Part shown: piece by piece, positions 34,858 through 47,640 of the stretch | Layout of the letters: each line of letters begins with the position of its first letter | Position numbering within the stretch: position 1 is the stretch's first letter | Origin: Typhlomys cinereus | Lineage: Eukaryota > Chordata > Mammalia > Rodentia > Platacanthomyidae | Reading direction: 5' to 3' | Assembly: GCA_023101885.1 (NCBI GenBank) | Contig: JALPQD010000115.1 | Location: forward strand, 5,881,251-5,945,250 | Length of the DNA stretch: 64,000 bases | Notes under the pieces: generated by a model | What the model was told of the DNA's origin: nothing | Databases searched by the model: none | Seen by the model: only the letters and a program-made list of their open reading frames with translations | Program-made: the position numbers and the translations under genes

Positions 34858-35110
34858 GGCTGGGAAGATGGCTCAGTGATTAAAGCTTTTGCCTTAAAGC
34901 AAAAAGACCTGAGTTTATGTCGCATGTAAAAATTCTAGTGGAAATATCAACCATTTGTAATTCTGACCCTGAAGGGTAAAGCCTGGAAAACCCCAGAGCA
35001 AAAATAATAAACAGCAATCCAAGCATGATTCCTTATGTCACCTTTGGATCTCTGTAGGCCCACACACTGAAGGCCCTCTGGTACATACAAACACATGCAA
35101 AAACCCCCAA
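34858..35110 (+). repeat. B2-type SINE
   Basis: Head 'ggctgggaagatggctcagt', family body and tail; diverged. Confidence 0.85.
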
Positions 35111-35374
35111 AAAACTATTTGAAGAAGTGAAACAGCTTAATTTATTCTTACTATACAAATGAAGTCTTACAAAGTAGATAGTAAGTTACCAGTGATGGGA
35201 AATTTTCATATGACTTTTAAAAAAAAAACTAGATTATTGAATTAGATGCTAGAGGCACAAGCCTATGATGGGATTAGTTCTGTCTGAAACCACATTCCCC
35301 TGTTAAGAATTGATACATTCAGATTGCCTAATGGTAATCTGTTCATTCTTAAAATAGTTTATACATTTCTGGCT

Positions 35375-35482
35375 GGGGGTGGTGGTTCAAGTCTGTAATC
35401 CCACAACTCACGGAGGTCGAATGAAGCAGGAGAATCCAAAATTTGAGGTCAACCTGGGCTACAGTGTAGCCACAGCCTCAAC
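35375..35482 (+). repeat. B1-like SINE
   Basis: 'ggctgggggtggtggttcaa', 'gtaatcccacaactcacgga' and 'gaggtcaacctgggctacag'. Confidence 0.75.
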
Positions 35483-35499
35483 CAAAGCTACATTTCTGA

Positions 35500-36655
35500 G
35501 GCAACTTTATAGTTTCTTTTAAGTTTTGTTGAGCAAGTAAAAAGCCCCAGAGGACAATAAAACATTGCTACCAACCATTACCTATAATGTGGGTCTTTGG
35601 AATGTTTATATTCATTGTGTCAATGCTGCTACTTTAATTTCCAGGTTGTTGGTCAAATGTAATCATAGTGGTTTTCCTTCATGTGTGACACTTTTCTTGG
35701 GGAGACACTGCACAACCGTCTACCCACCCCAGGTAGGAATTCAGTGACAGATCAAAGTAACGATTATGTCAAGGTCCAACTCAAACCAATTTGATTATGG
35801 CTCCTTACAGGAGCAGGGTGACTCACTGCAGCTGCATTACCTGAAAGCTGAGACTCGCTGAAGTTGCAACCCTGGGGCCCTCTCTGTGTATGATTTGTTC
35901 CTGGGAGAGTCTCCTCCAGACTGCTGGACTGCTCAGTGTCCTTCAGTCTTCCAGTCTGGTAGGAAGGTCTGATCCCACAGGGTTGGATTACTGCTTTTTG
36001 CCTTGGGGAGGGCACCCCGGTCCCTGAGTCTTGTTAGTCTCGAGGAACTGCTGAACCTACAGAGCTATTCATTTGCTGAACCTTCTTCCAGGATGGGGTG
36101 TTTGAAATGGTTGCATGACATCCTCCTCAGATCAAAAGAGACAATCTCAGAGGGCATTAAAGCTGTGCCCAGAGAGAAAAATGCCATGCAACACTTTATC
36201 CCAGTGAAATGGCAGAAAGCATAACACGATGTTGCTTCTGAACACAAAAGCCAGAAGTTTAAAAATTGTTCAGGAAGGTGTAAAGCAGAAGAAATTTGGT
36301 GAGGAGAGGAATTGGAGAAAAACCACATCCCACAGAAGCCTTCCAGCTCAGATAGGGGGATGGAGGAGCAAGAGGCCCACGTTTAATTGTTAATGATACA
36401 GGAGAACTGTTTCGAGAACCCTGGCTCTTCCTTCTTCCAGGTAAGTGACAGAAGTAGCTTTTAGAAAGAAACGGGATTATCCCTTGAAGCACCCAGCAAA
36501 GATTCTAGTGTGACCGGAGCAGAGAAAGTGAGACGCGGCAGCACTGGGTTCCCAGAATGAAGCTTCTTTCTTACGCAAGTGTGGGGAAGAATAGCTCCTG
36601 CCACTCACGAACCTGGAGGTCTGGGCCCGCTGGTCAGGCCTTCCCCACTTGGTTC
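35500..36655. other. Non-coding stretch, nothing recognised
   Basis: Unique-looking DNA downstream of DNAJB9; short frames on both strands carry no domain I recognise. Confidence 0.4.
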
Positions 36656-36669
36656 AGAAAGGAGATTCA

Positions 36670-36914
36670 GGGGCTGGGGAGATGGCTCAGGGGTTAAGCC
36701 TCTGCCTTGCAGGCAGAGGGTCCCGGGTTCGGATCCTAGATCCCACATACAAACACCGACGGAAGTGGGGGTGGCCTGCACTTATAGTCCTGGTGGGCGG
36801 AGCCTGTGAATCCTGGGGCAGAGTGGAGAGGAGGTAGAAGCAGTCCATGATGATTCCCAAATTCACCCTTGGTTCTACACATACACACACAATTGAATAA
36901 ATAATAAAAAAAAA

Positions 36915-36953
<39 letters not shown>
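36670..36953 (+). repeat. Young full-length B2-type SINE with ~50-bp A tail
   Basis: Near-consensus copy from 'gggctggggagatggctcag' to a long A-rich tail (36904-36953). It is flanked by the perfect 14-base repeat 'agaaaggagattca' at 36656-36669 and 36954-36967. The uninterrupted A tail means recent insertion and likely length polymorphism. Confidence 0.93.
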
Positions 36954-36956
<3 letters not shown>

Positions 36957-37194
36957 AAGGAGATTCAATGCAGACATGTGCAACTGCTGAGCACACTAGA
37001 CATTTTAGGAGCCTTTTAGCAGATTTCACCTGTGTGGCAGTACCTTTCTCTTCAGAATGTGTGCCAGAGTGCTAATATATGCTTTGAAAGAGAGTAATGC
37101 TTCTTATATTCAAATAAACGTACAAAAGCTACATTAACATTCAAACGTACAAAAGCTACTTAACGTTCAAGCATAACACGTGTTAAGTATTTCT

Positions 37195-39041
37195 ATTTAT
37201 TTATTTATTCCACTCATACATACTTAATAGGTACCCTGGTCCCCTCCCTCCCTCCACCCTTCCCCAGATCCCCTCGCTCCCTCTTCCCTTTTCCCCTTCC
37301 TTTTCCCCTCTCCCTCCCTTTCTCCCAGCCCCCCCCCCCCATCCCTCGAGCATCCTTTAGTGTGCATTTCAAATGTCCCTCTGGGACCTCCTCTCTGATG
37401 AGGTGTAAGGACTTGGTAGCATTGCCTAGAGCCCTTTCTTGTGTTCCCCTTTAGTGTAGGAACACTATTGCGTTCCTAGTATGATCCATGCTAGACTTTG
37501 GGAGTCAATGATATGTCATTCATTGCACAGGTCATGCAAAGTCCTATTATGGTTACTTCGGCCCTAACTTGTGTGAAGTATCTTGCATATCGTTGCTCCT
37601 CCCCATCTTTAGGCTCTTACAATCTTCCCGCAAATTTCCCTGAGCTTTAGAATGGGCAGAGATTAGGTTGGCCTGGTTCCAGGTGATTAATATAGCGTCT
37701 CTGATGTTCAAATTATGAATTTGAATTACGATTTTTGTTATTTTCAGTTTTGCTTTTCCTGCACCACGCTTGGCTCCATCCTGATTGGTATTGGATGTCA
37801 CTTCCTAGCAGAGATAAAAGGCTGTTAAAATAGAGTCTTACTATAAGAGTAGATTCAAAGGTAGATGGAATAAGAGTAGGAGACATTTTTTATAAATTGC
37901 TGTTATTTCTAGTCTTTCTCAGCGAAGAATAACAAAGCTGTTCATGTATCACTTAGCATGGCAAATTTGGGTGGAGTATCTTCATGCTCCTAATTTGGAA
38001 TATCCAAGATGTCTTTTGCTTACATTTGTAATGGTCATGGTTTTCATTTTTTTCTTGTATAATAATGTCAAACATGCTGGGGTTTTTTATTATGTTGATT
38101 TATTTTTTTCCCAATCATACAAACTTAGTAGGTACCCCGATCCCCTCCTTCCCTCCACCTCTCCCCAGTCCCCCTTGCACCCTCTCTCCCTTTTCTCCTT
38201 CCTTTCACCCCCCTCCCTTTCTCCCAGTGCTCCCCTCTTCTCCCCTCCCATTCCCTGGAGCATCCTTTAGTGTGAAGGTCAAACTTCCCTCTTTGTCTTC
38301 CACTCTAATAAGGTATTAGGACTCAGTGGCACTGCCCAGAGCAATGTGACTGTTAATCCCTTGCCTGTAAGGATCCTAGTATCTGTGATCCATGTTAGAC
38401 TTGGGGGGTTATTGACATGTCAGTCATTGCGCAGGTCATGTAAAGTCCGATTATGGCTACTGTGGCCCTAACTTGTGTGGAATATCCTGCATATCGTTGC
38501 TCTTCCCCATCTTTAGGCTCTTACGATCTTGCTGCCCCCTCTTCCGCAAATTTCCCTGAGCTTTAGGATGGGGAGAGATTTGGCTGGTTTAGTTCCAGGT
38601 AATTAATGTAGGGTCTCTGATATTCTGAATTATGGTTGGTTGTTGTTTTCAGTTTTGCTGTTCCTGCACTGGCTTTGGATCCATCCTGATTGGTATTGGC
38701 AGCGACCTCCTAACCAAAGATAAAGGCTGTTTAAATGAAATCTTACTATAAGAGGAGATTCAAAGGTAGAGGAGATCACGGGGGGGGGGGGGGTTGTCTT
38801 CCATTTGCAGGATGGTTATCATCTATTTGCCAGATTCTATGCCCTCCCTGACTGGTGAGATCAAACCCCCTCAGTTGCAAATGACTAGGAAGGAAAGTCT
38901 GTGAGCTTAACCAGATGTCTCATTACTTACTTGCAGTACTTGATAATGGCCTATTTTCTCTGCTGTAGCATGATCTCCTCTCCTTATTTCTGGCGGGACC
39001 TTTCTTCCCCTTCCCTCCTGTTTATAATCTTTGCAATTGTA
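37195..39041 (-). mobile_element. Composite L1 insertion with two 3'UTRs in tandem
   Basis: The whole segment is bounded by the perfect 13-base repeat 'gttaagtatttct' (37182-37194 and 39042-39054), so it appears to be one insertion. In L1 sense (- strand) it contains an L1 3'UTR (39041 to about 38094), then a ~200 bp spacer (about 38093-37884), then a second, shorter L1 3'UTR (37882-37195) with the terminal A/T-rich end. The first 3'UTR plus spacer matches 6516-7700. A G14 run lies at 38780-38793. Confidence 0.75.
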
Positions 39042-39055
39042 GTTAAGTATTTCTT

Positions 39056-40440
39056 AACCAGAGGACACTTGTGGTCATAGTTTTGATGTCTCTCTGAATT
39101 CTTATTTTGAAATTCTTACTCCTGAAGTGATGGTGGCATTGGGAAGTGTATCTTTGGGAATTGAATGTGATTAGGTAATAGGAACAGAGTTCTCCTCATA
39201 TGCTGGTCCCCTGCATAAAAGAGGCCAGAGAGAAACCACTGGTTCACTCTGCTACATGAACCAGTAATAATGTTTGTATATCAAGTATCCCCTCCTCCCA
39301 AAGACTCATATAGATGTCTTGGTCCTCAGCTGGGGGTGCTACTGAAAAGCCATTAGCTCATGAGGACTGTGACCCAATTAATAGATTATTTGATGAATTC
39401 AATATCTTTGCGGACTCATAATATGGCTTTGCTAGGAGGTGAGTCATAGATGATTAAGGAGCTTACTATGGTCCCGCCCTGTGTGATAGATTCAGTTGTC
39501 AACTTGACAGTTGAAGGTTGTTTGGGGCACAGCTGTGAAGAATCATCAATGGCTAGAGCAAGGCCTTGAACAAGCCTGCAGGTGATTGATTAATTGCTGT
39601 GGAAGACCCAGCCCATAGTGTGGTGCTTTCCAGTGATGCATCGGGGAGGGACTTGCTCTTCTCTTGCCCTGTACAGACTTGCTGTGTTGAGTCCACTACT
39701 GGAATATTGCTGCCTTCTTAGCTGCTGCTGTTCTTGGCTGATAGCAAAACTGTACCTCTTTGGTCTGGTCCCTGTTCTCAATGTGATCAGAGCCCAGTGT
39801 CTAGGCCTTGCTGCTGTACATAGCTGGCATCAGAGCCCAGCGTCTTTAGTCTGGTGGCTACTTGTCGCTGACCTCAGAGTCCAGCCTCTGCAGCCCTCCA
39901 ATGTGATTGAGGCTCAAGATTTTCTAGGGTCCTTCAGTCTTCCGAGATACTCGACTCAAGAACAGAGCCTCTACAAGGCAGCTACTATTGGACCACGCTG
40001 ACTTTATTTTCTAAGTCAATAAGTCCATATGCATTCTATTGGTTCTGTTCCTCTAGAGCACCCTCACTAATAAACCCTAGAAAGGTAAACCTTATACCCC
40101 GCCCTTCCTTCTCTACTTCCTGTATGCCATGTCACATTTCGGCTCCACCCATGGCTCTGCCTCACCACCAGCTTGGGAACAGTGGGCACTGAAGCTGGTG
40201 AAACTCTGAGCCAAAATAAATTGTAAGCTAAAATCAAACTTTCTCTCTTTTGCTGTTGGTGTCAGTGATCAAAAGTCTGAACAAAAAAGATGGCTGTCCC
40301 TTAGCCAGAAAGAGATCTAGTCAGGCAGCAAATCTTCTGGTGCTGCCTTAGACTTCCCAGCCTTCCAGACCGTGAGAAATAACTTTGCTTTTAACAGGCC
40401 ACCCAGTCCCTAGAATTTGATTGTAACAGCCTGAAGAGAA
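39056..40440 (+). repeat. Three-level nest of MaLR-type LTRs
   Basis: Outer: MLT1-like pieces at about 39060-39265 and 40285-40440 (end 'acttcccagccttccagacc ... gtgagaaataactt'). Middle: a MaLR LTR in two parts, about 39270-39480 and 40072-40285 ('tatgccatgtcacatttcgg', AATAAA near 40215). Inner: a MaLR from 39482 ('tgtgatagattcagttgtc') to about 40068 ('gttcctctagagcaccctca'). Confidence 0.6.
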
Positions 40441-40844
40441 GACAAAGGGCCTCTTAGGGCTTTTGCTACACTAATTTATATTTTGTCATTCTCTGGTAGA
40501 GATATCCAGTAATGTTTGCCAAACTTATCAGGCCATGGAATCATTTTTACCATAGACTCTTCAGCCAGTGGTCAAGGATGCCACAGCAAAAAAGACTAGA
40601 CTTCGTAAAATTGACTAAAAATGAATCATAGTACACAGAACATGTGCATGAACACATACCAAATATTACTTAAAGCTGACAAGATATCATCTTTGGGCTG
40701 ATACTCAGTTATTGGATTGGTTATGACTGAAAAAGATTATTCTGTCAGCCCCTTGTGTTCCCATTAGACTGCATCTCATCAGTGTGTTTTTCTTTAGGTT
40801 ACTGCTCTAGCTACTTGAATAACAGCACCGAATAACATAGCAGG

Positions 40845-41062
40845 CATGTGTATTAAAGGGCACTTGAGTCTGTGTTGCAGTTGAGGCCAAAGGGTGTTAT
40901 CAGGAATCATCCTGGATTGCTCTATGGCCTTATCACTTTGCTCTGGGATTTTCCAGGTTCTGGTTTCCAGGGCTGGAATACAGGTTGCCACATGTACTTT
41001 CCACATTTTTTTAAATATGATGTCTGGGGATCCAAACTCTGGTCTTTTTGCTTCTAGAACAA
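40845..41062 (-). repeat. B2-type SINE, diverged
   Basis: Reversed body with 'gctctgggattttccaggtt' and 'ggggatccaaactctggtct'; the head end is degraded. Confidence 0.7.
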
Positions 41063-41268
41063 AAGTTAAATTGCATTTTGAAAATAGGACAGTATTTGAG
41101 GATGGAGTCAAATTGCTACTGTAAGGTTAAAAGGTAACTCATCTAACAACTCTTGTTAATTGGATGAGATTAGTAGTTAGTAGTGTTAAATATGTTCTGA
41201 GAGTTGAATAGCAAACTGAGATTTATATTTAGTGAGGGGCAAACTAAGCAGTCCTATACATAGGCTAA

Positions 41269-41311
<43 letters not shown>
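41269..41311. repeat. (TG)n microsatellite
   Basis: Uninterrupted dinucleotide run of about 40 bp. Confidence 0.92.
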
Positions 41312-41313
<2 letters not shown>

Positions 41314-41364
41314 TATGTAAAAATATGGTTGAATGGAAATAGCTTAAAATAGCAAGATAAAAAG

Positions 41365-41428
41365 GCTTTGTACAGCACTCAGTGGTACAGTATTTACCTG
41401 GCATGCACAGTATCCAGCACCAAAAAAG
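41365..41428 (+). repeat. ID-like SINE fragment
   Basis: 'cagcactcagtggtacagta' with 'acctggcatgcacagtatcc' and an A-rich end resembles rodent ID elements. Confidence 0.45.
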
Positions 41429-41429
41429 A

Positions 41430-41880
41430 AAGTATATCATAATCACATTCAAGAATTATTTATTTTTTTGCTTCATATATATGAGTTGCTCAAAACTTAC
41501 TGGTCTTATTACCGGTGTAAGCTTTTATAACAAAATTTTCAGTAAGTAATGGTCACATGATCTGTTGTCGGAGAAAGCAAATGAGTCTAAGAATATCCCA
41601 AGTACATCTGAAAATCATTGTAAGAGGATCTGGAGAAAAGGTGGGGATGGGAGTAAAGGAATTGGAAACAGTCTAGGAAATCAGCATAAACTATATTTGG
41701 GGAAAATAGATCAAAGCTCTTTTCTTCTATATTTTGTTTAAAAGCCTTCTGAAAAATAATGTCAGTTACTTAACTGAATGAGAAATAACTTGAAAAGACA
41801 GAAGGGAAATATTTTGGAATGTACAGCTAAATAAATTATTAATACGGGATGAGACCAAATGTAAAGGCAGTTTGAAAATG
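41430..41880. other. Non-coding stretch, nothing recognised
   Basis: AT-rich and unique-looking. Confidence 0.35.
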
Positions 41881-41884
41881 TGGA

Positions 41885-42045
41885 AACTAAGACATGTGGT
41901 CTACCCAAATGCTTGCAAACATGGGAATCTGAGTTTGATCCTTGGAATCTGCATGGGAGAAGGACAGAACTGACTTCTTCTGAAAGTTGTACTCTGACCT
42001 CCACATGTGAACTGTAGCACGTGGGCACTTGTCTGTGTCTCTCTT
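41885..42045 (+). repeat. B3/B2-like SINE
   Basis: 'atgggaatctgagtttgatc', 'gttgtactctgacctccaca' and a CT-rich end. Confidence 0.6.
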
Positions 42046-42239
42046 TCTCTTTTTCCCTGCTCCCCCTTCTCTTCCTGACCCCCTCTCTTTTGTATGGCCA
42101 TTTCTCAACGAACTGCTGCCATCTTGTCCAAGAGAAGACAGAGGGGTTGGGAGGGGCTGTAATGCACATCCTGTTATGTAATGGATAACAGTTGTTATGG
42201 AGTGACTGCCTGCCAGGAACAGAAGTTCCAGACACAAAT

Positions 42240-42740
42240 GCTGATGAAAAAGATGATTTATTACTTTAGCTAGAGGTCCCCAGCTCTCTGGTCAAAAACT
42301 ATGAGCCAGAAGGGCCAAAAGATTGGTTACATACATTATATATATATATATCTTGCTTAAACACAAGGTAAAAAAGGGGAGTCATGTCTTGTCAATGATC
42401 TACCAAAAGAATGTGGCAGTCTCCTGGCTATCTACTGTATTTGTTGGGGAAGGGAAGCAGGAATGGTACTGAGGTAATCAGATGCCAGAAGAACTGATGT
42501 TTGTCGAGGGCAGAGGCCTTGGACTTTCATCCTCTGGGAGCTTTCTCACAGCAGCCTCTTATCTCATTCCAGTGGAAGGGAGAGGGGCTAAGACAGGCTT
42601 TCTAGAGCACAGGCTTTTATTGATATTTTATTCTATTTCACAGTGCACATGTGCCCATACACATCCCCTCACATGTGATGATGGGAGGGGTCCTGCAGTT
42701 TGTAAGAGATTAGTTGAGGGGGTTCCATGAATGCAACCAT
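42240..42740 (-). repeat. Possible LTR, unclassified
   Basis: 'gatgatttattactttagct' gives TAATAAA on the - strand, followed by GC-richer LTR-like sequence. No matching second copy in the window; low confidence. Confidence 0.3.
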
Positions 42741-43869
42741 GAGGGAGCTGTTAGATGTGCTGCTGTAAGCTGCCTTTGAATTGTCCCTGCTCCACCAAGT
42801 AACCCCCCAAAACTCACCCTATCTGGGGTGGAAAAATACTTGTATGTGGCATCTTCTTCAGGAGAAGCATTCATACAACACTCCCTCTCTCACCCTCTCC
42901 TCTAATGTTTCTCCCACTCAAGCAAATGCAATACTTGAAAAAAAAAAAAAAAGAAATACCCAATAGACCTTTTTTATTTTTTTTTAAAAAAACATCTTTT
43001 TTTTTTTTTTAAAGCTCTACAACATATAAAGAAAGATACAACATAGGAAAGGAGGCTGAGTACAACCTCTTGAAAAATAAAGAAATTGAATACATGTACT
43101 AGAAATTGTTTTTTACTTCCAGTCTGTAGTGTTTTATTTTTTTCATGAATATAGTCTTTCTATTATACTTCCAAAGAAACAAAACAAAGCAAAACAACTT
43201 CCTCTTTCCCCCTCAAGAAAAAAAAAAGCTAGTACATATGTTAGGATGCCTGCAGCTGTAGACAACAGAAAACTAAACATTAATTTTCCCTAAGCAGCAA
43301 AAGGCTTATTACTTCCCTGGTGAGTCCAGAGGTGAGACACCTCCAAACAGTGTGCCAGGATGTGGCCTCTGCTTCCCCAGTTGCCTCAGTTCTGATCTCT
43401 ACTTGTTTCATTCTCAAGCCTTTTCTAGAAAGACCTGGAAAAGCTTTCTTTACCATCTCCTGGGCAGAAATGGTACCTGTTACTAATATGTCCATGCTCA
43501 AATCAGTTCAATAATGAGAAGGAAGATGATTACCATGACAGTTTTAGTCCAGTTAATACTCAGCTTGGTGCATCTGGCCTATTTAGAGTAGAAAATGGTG
43601 GATACCTGGGGGGAAAAAAAAGTTGTATTAAAAATCACTTTGGGGGATGGAGGTAATGCTACATATGCTCAACCTGCTGAATATTGAAACTAAAGGCTTT
43701 AGTATTCTGGGGCATTTCTATTTATTTATGATTTTTATTATGAGATTATTTAAATGTTTTTAAAGAATCTTGGGTTCTTCTCTTTGCACTTCTAAATAAC
43801 TGCTGAGCTTAGCTTCAGGTAAGGATCCAGGCTCACCTTAAATGCCATAGCATTTATTGGTAGATTGGT

Positions 43870-44285
43870 ATTTGTGGTTATCATAGTTAGGCACAGGTGT
43901 CAACTTGACAGCTGAGGGTTTGAGCTCTGAGCACATTTGTGGTTAAGCCCAGAGTGAACCTGAAGGAGATTGTCTAGCTGATGGGGAAGGTCCAGCCTAT
44001 GGTGGGTGGGATTAGGCCCTGGAATAAATCACGGAGAGCTGGTTGAAAGAGTCAGCATCCTTCTGTACACTTGGCCAGACATGCTGGTCTGGCAAGTAAG
44101 GATCGTCCCTCTCTCAGCCATTACATAGAGATGGTGTGGCCAGTTCCCCTGGCTCTAGTGTTGGTGCATCCTCTCCTGTCAAGCTGGACTGAGAACTGTA
44201 ACAGGACTTTCATAAGGAATAAACCCCTTTTCCCTTAAGCCATTTGATGGTAATTTATCAGCAACTATGCAGACCAACTTCAGAG
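43870..44285 (+). repeat. Solo MaLR-type LTR (TGTCAACTTGACA family)
   Basis: Aligns with 10381-10764 and 55385-55800 over its whole length and carries AATAAA near 44219 ('ggaataaaccccttttccct'). Confidence 0.75.
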
Positions 44286-44289
44286 GTGG

Positions 44290-45060
44290 TTAACTAATTT
44301 GGATATGGTTTAAAGTTTCTGACAATAATTTCTGAGTTTTCTGAGGTATAAAAATTGAGTTGCATGCTTTGCAGCCTACTAGGCATTCAGGTAGTAAGTG
44401 AATCTTGCTGCCTATCTAACATCTATGCATCAAAATAGCTTTAAGTGGTCTACAAAATGAATTATGTAGCTTTGTCAGAGAGAAATCACTGTACTGGAGA
44501 ACTCTGCCTCCTCCTTCATGGCCAAGGCTATTGAGTTTTGCCTGGAACTGAATGCTGTTTATGGAATCAAATGTTCTGCTTCTCATACTCCCCACACTGC
44601 CTCAAGCAGGCACAGTCAAACCTGAATTTACCTTATTTATTTGAATACTGACTTTGAATTTTGAATTGCTGTCCTTCAGAAAGTCAAATCTACATTTGGA
44701 TTATTTTGCTTAGCCTAGATCCTACAGCATTTGTTTCCACTCTTTCCCTATCAGTGAATGCTTCCTGCCTCGCAGTGACAGTCATGCAGTTATCATTCAC
44801 TACATTAGCAATTTCCACCAACATTGAAAACATTTTATTTAACTTTAAACTTAATTTCCTAGTTATTTAAATGTAATTTCACATAATCACTTGAAGCATT
44901 GCATGACTCATTGCATATATTAGGGAAAGTCATTCAAATAAAATCCTCTGCTGACATTTCACAATTTACTTTTAGTTACAACTTAAATTTATTAATAATT
45001 ATAAAAAGGAGCTACATCATTTTCCTATTTTAAATGAGTTTTACCTTAGCATTTTTCTTT
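44290..45060. other. Non-coding stretch, nothing recognised
   Basis: Unique-looking DNA between an LTR and a SINE cluster. Confidence 0.35.
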
Positions 45061-45069
45061 TTTAAAAAA

Positions 45070-45338
45070 AACTTTATTTATTTATTCATTCATTTAGTGT
45101 ATGTGTGTATCAGACGGCACATGTATCCTTGTGGAGGACCAAGGGTGACTTCAGGAATCATCCTAGATTGACTTATCTCCTTATTGCTTCACTCTGGGAT
45201 TTCCCAGGCTCCACCTACCAGGGCTGGAAGTATAGGCTGCCACCATTTCTGCCTGGCATTTTTATGTGGGACCTGGGATCGGAATCTAGGACCTTCTGCT
45301 TGCCCCTGTCTTAATCCCTGAGCCATCTCTCCAGCCCA
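45070..45338 (-). repeat. B2-type SINE
   Basis: Reversed copy ending 'gagccatctctccagccc', with a TTTA/TG-rich tail at its left side. Confidence 0.85.
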
Positions 45339-45411
45339 CCTTAGTTTTGTAGTTACAAATGGAGAGGATTGTTTACCAATGAATGTTATTTCATTATTTG
45401 TATTCATTCTT

Positions 45412-45666
45412 GTTTTTTTTTATTTTTTTATTTAATTGCTCGCGTGTATGTGTACGTATATGTGTGTGTAGAACCACGGACGAATTCGGGAACCACCATG
45501 GACGCCTCCACCTCCTCCTTGTTTACTCTGCCCCGGGATTCACAGGCTCCGCCCTACCAGGACCAGAAACGCAGGCCCCCCTCCCCTGCTTCCGCCAGGC
45601 GTCTACACGTGGGGTCTAGGATCCTGCAAGGCAGAGGCTTAACCCCTGAGCCACCTCTCCAGCCCC
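45412..45666 (-). repeat. Young B2-type SINE with internal deletion
   Basis: Near-consensus copy flanked by the perfect 13-base repeat 'tgtattcattctt' at 45399-45411 and 45667-45679. About 20 bases present in sister copies ('gaactcaggacctt...') are missing between 'ctaggatc' and 'ctgcaaggcag'. Confidence 0.9.
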
Positions 45667-46204
45667 TGTATTCATTCTTATCATTGTACAGTACTGATTC
45701 TTATTCTGAAAACATAAATCAGTCATATAGACATGTATATGTAAGAGATGGAAAAATATTTTTCTTTGCTTCTCAGAAAAGGTTATGATATATTCATCCC
45801 TGTGGTCTTCTCTGTGTAGTTAGATGTGTGTTAGTTAACATAGTGCAGTCAATGCTGCAATAATGACTTTGTTGTCTCCAGGTTCTGAAAGCTTGTTTTT
45901 TATTCACACAGTTCTATAGTGAGCCCAGGCACATTCCAAGGGATAAGGTGGATACCATGCTGACTCATCAGTGGAGGTCTGGCAACTGTATAAAGCAATT
46001 AGGTTGGAAGGAAAATAATTGAGAATCTCACTGTCGAACGTCTATCCCAGAAGCAAAGCACACTTTGTCTCACTGGCTAGCTGCCATATAATACCATCCA
46101 AGAGAAGGGAACTATAACTATGATCTTCCATGTGATTATAAGACAAATTTGAGCTGGAAAATTGTAAATGTTAACAAAATCTAACTTTTTGGACCATAAA
46201 AAAT

Positions 46205-46206
46205 TC

Positions 46207-46238
<32 letters not shown>

Positions 46239-46497
46239 TGTGTAAGCATGCCATGGTATGCTTGTGGAGACAGAGGGCAACCTCAGATGTCTACCCTCAT
46301 CTCTCCATTTTGTTTGAGGCAAAGTCTTTTTGTGGCTGCATAATATAGCTAGCTTATCCAGGAGCTGTGGTATTTTCAGGTCTCTGCCTCCAATTTCCTC
46401 AGTGGGGTTTTTTGATGTGGATTCTAGGGATCTGAACTCAAGTAGCCAGGCTTGTATAGCAATTGCTTTTACCTACTGAGCTGTCTCCCAGCCTCTG
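46205..46497 (-). repeat. Composite B1/tRNA-like SINE with (TG)n
   Basis: A TG run (46207-46243) then reversed SINE features: 'tgtttgaggcaaagtctttt', 'gggatctgaactcaagtag' and 'ctactgagctgtctcccagc'. Confidence 0.65.
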
Positions 46498-46499
46498 AT

Positions 46500-47415
46500 T
46501 TCTCAGTCTTTAATATGCTAACTTATATCAGACATCTTCAAAATGTAGATATGGTTTGAGTCCTTTATAAAATATATGGCTAAGAAGCTTTTTCCAGGAA
46601 TATCTCACTGGACCAATTAAGTAGGAAGAAATTTGTGCAACATTCCTTGGAAGCTCAAGACTAGCATACCTTTAAATCTAATCAAAGAACAAACTGCTAC
46701 GGAAAGGCACACTTCAACTTTACTGGAAAAGCATGCTGTGAGTGAGTGCTGCCTCCTATTCCCCATGGGGCCGAGTGCTGCAGAAAATTCACTGAAGAGG
46801 AATTTGAAGAGGGAGGTTCTGACTTAAAGATGTAAAGTGCAACATAGAGTATTGCTTTGCTCTTCATCCTTATGAACATAAGGAAGCTCCAGATTACAGT
46901 GGATTACAGAGAATGCACACATACCTACATTTGTGCACACATGCACGTACACATATCCACATGTACACATGGCATAAAGTTATGAATATCAAAGCTAGCA
47001 CCTACATAGAAATACAGTGCAAAGTTAAGTCTATACTTACGTAGCTGTGCTTTCTTTTTCTTTGTTAAGGAAACAAATTCTCTGGCTCTTTTCCCCCTAC
47101 TATGTGGTGTCTCATTTTTTTGTTCACTTTTGTGGCAAAGCTTCTGAGTCTTTTCATTTCTAACATGTCACTAAAACTTGTTTTTGATTTATCAGTGAAC
47201 TGCACACTTTAAAATCACTATCCAAAAACAAATGGATGATTTCCCAGATCTTGTTTTGGACAGAGTTCAACACTCTTTCTGGACATTCTTTCTTTACTTC
47301 TTACTTCAAACATGAAACTCTTGATCCTTATTGTTCCCTCTCCCTTCTAGTCAATTCTTCTCTCCTTCCCCTACTTCCCCACCCCAATCTTCCTATTCTT
47401 TCTCCTCTCCTTCCC
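46500..47415. other. Non-coding stretch, nothing recognised
   Basis: Unique-looking sequence with a CA/TG-rich patch near 46910-46970. Confidence 0.35.
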
Positions 47416-47419
47416 CTCC

Positions 47420-47640
47420 TTCACCAGGAATATTCAGGGAAGGGTTTTCTCAGTCCTTTGCACTTGCTCACTCTATTTGGGGGCATTCTCTTCTCATATG
47501 GCCAATTTCTTCAAATTCTTCAACTCTTCTTTCACGTGTCACCTTTTCCATAGGCCTTTACGCTGTGTTCTGCCCCCTAAACTCCATCCCACCTTTTTAC
47601 ACAGAAGTTAGTTTAATACCTATTCAGTGACAGTCTCTTC
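47420..47640 (+). repeat. Possible L2-type ancient LINE fragment
   Basis: 'cttctttcacgtgtcacctt', 'ccataggcctttacgctgtg' and a following 'ccccctaaactcc' resemble the 3' region of L2. Diverged. Confidence 0.35.
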
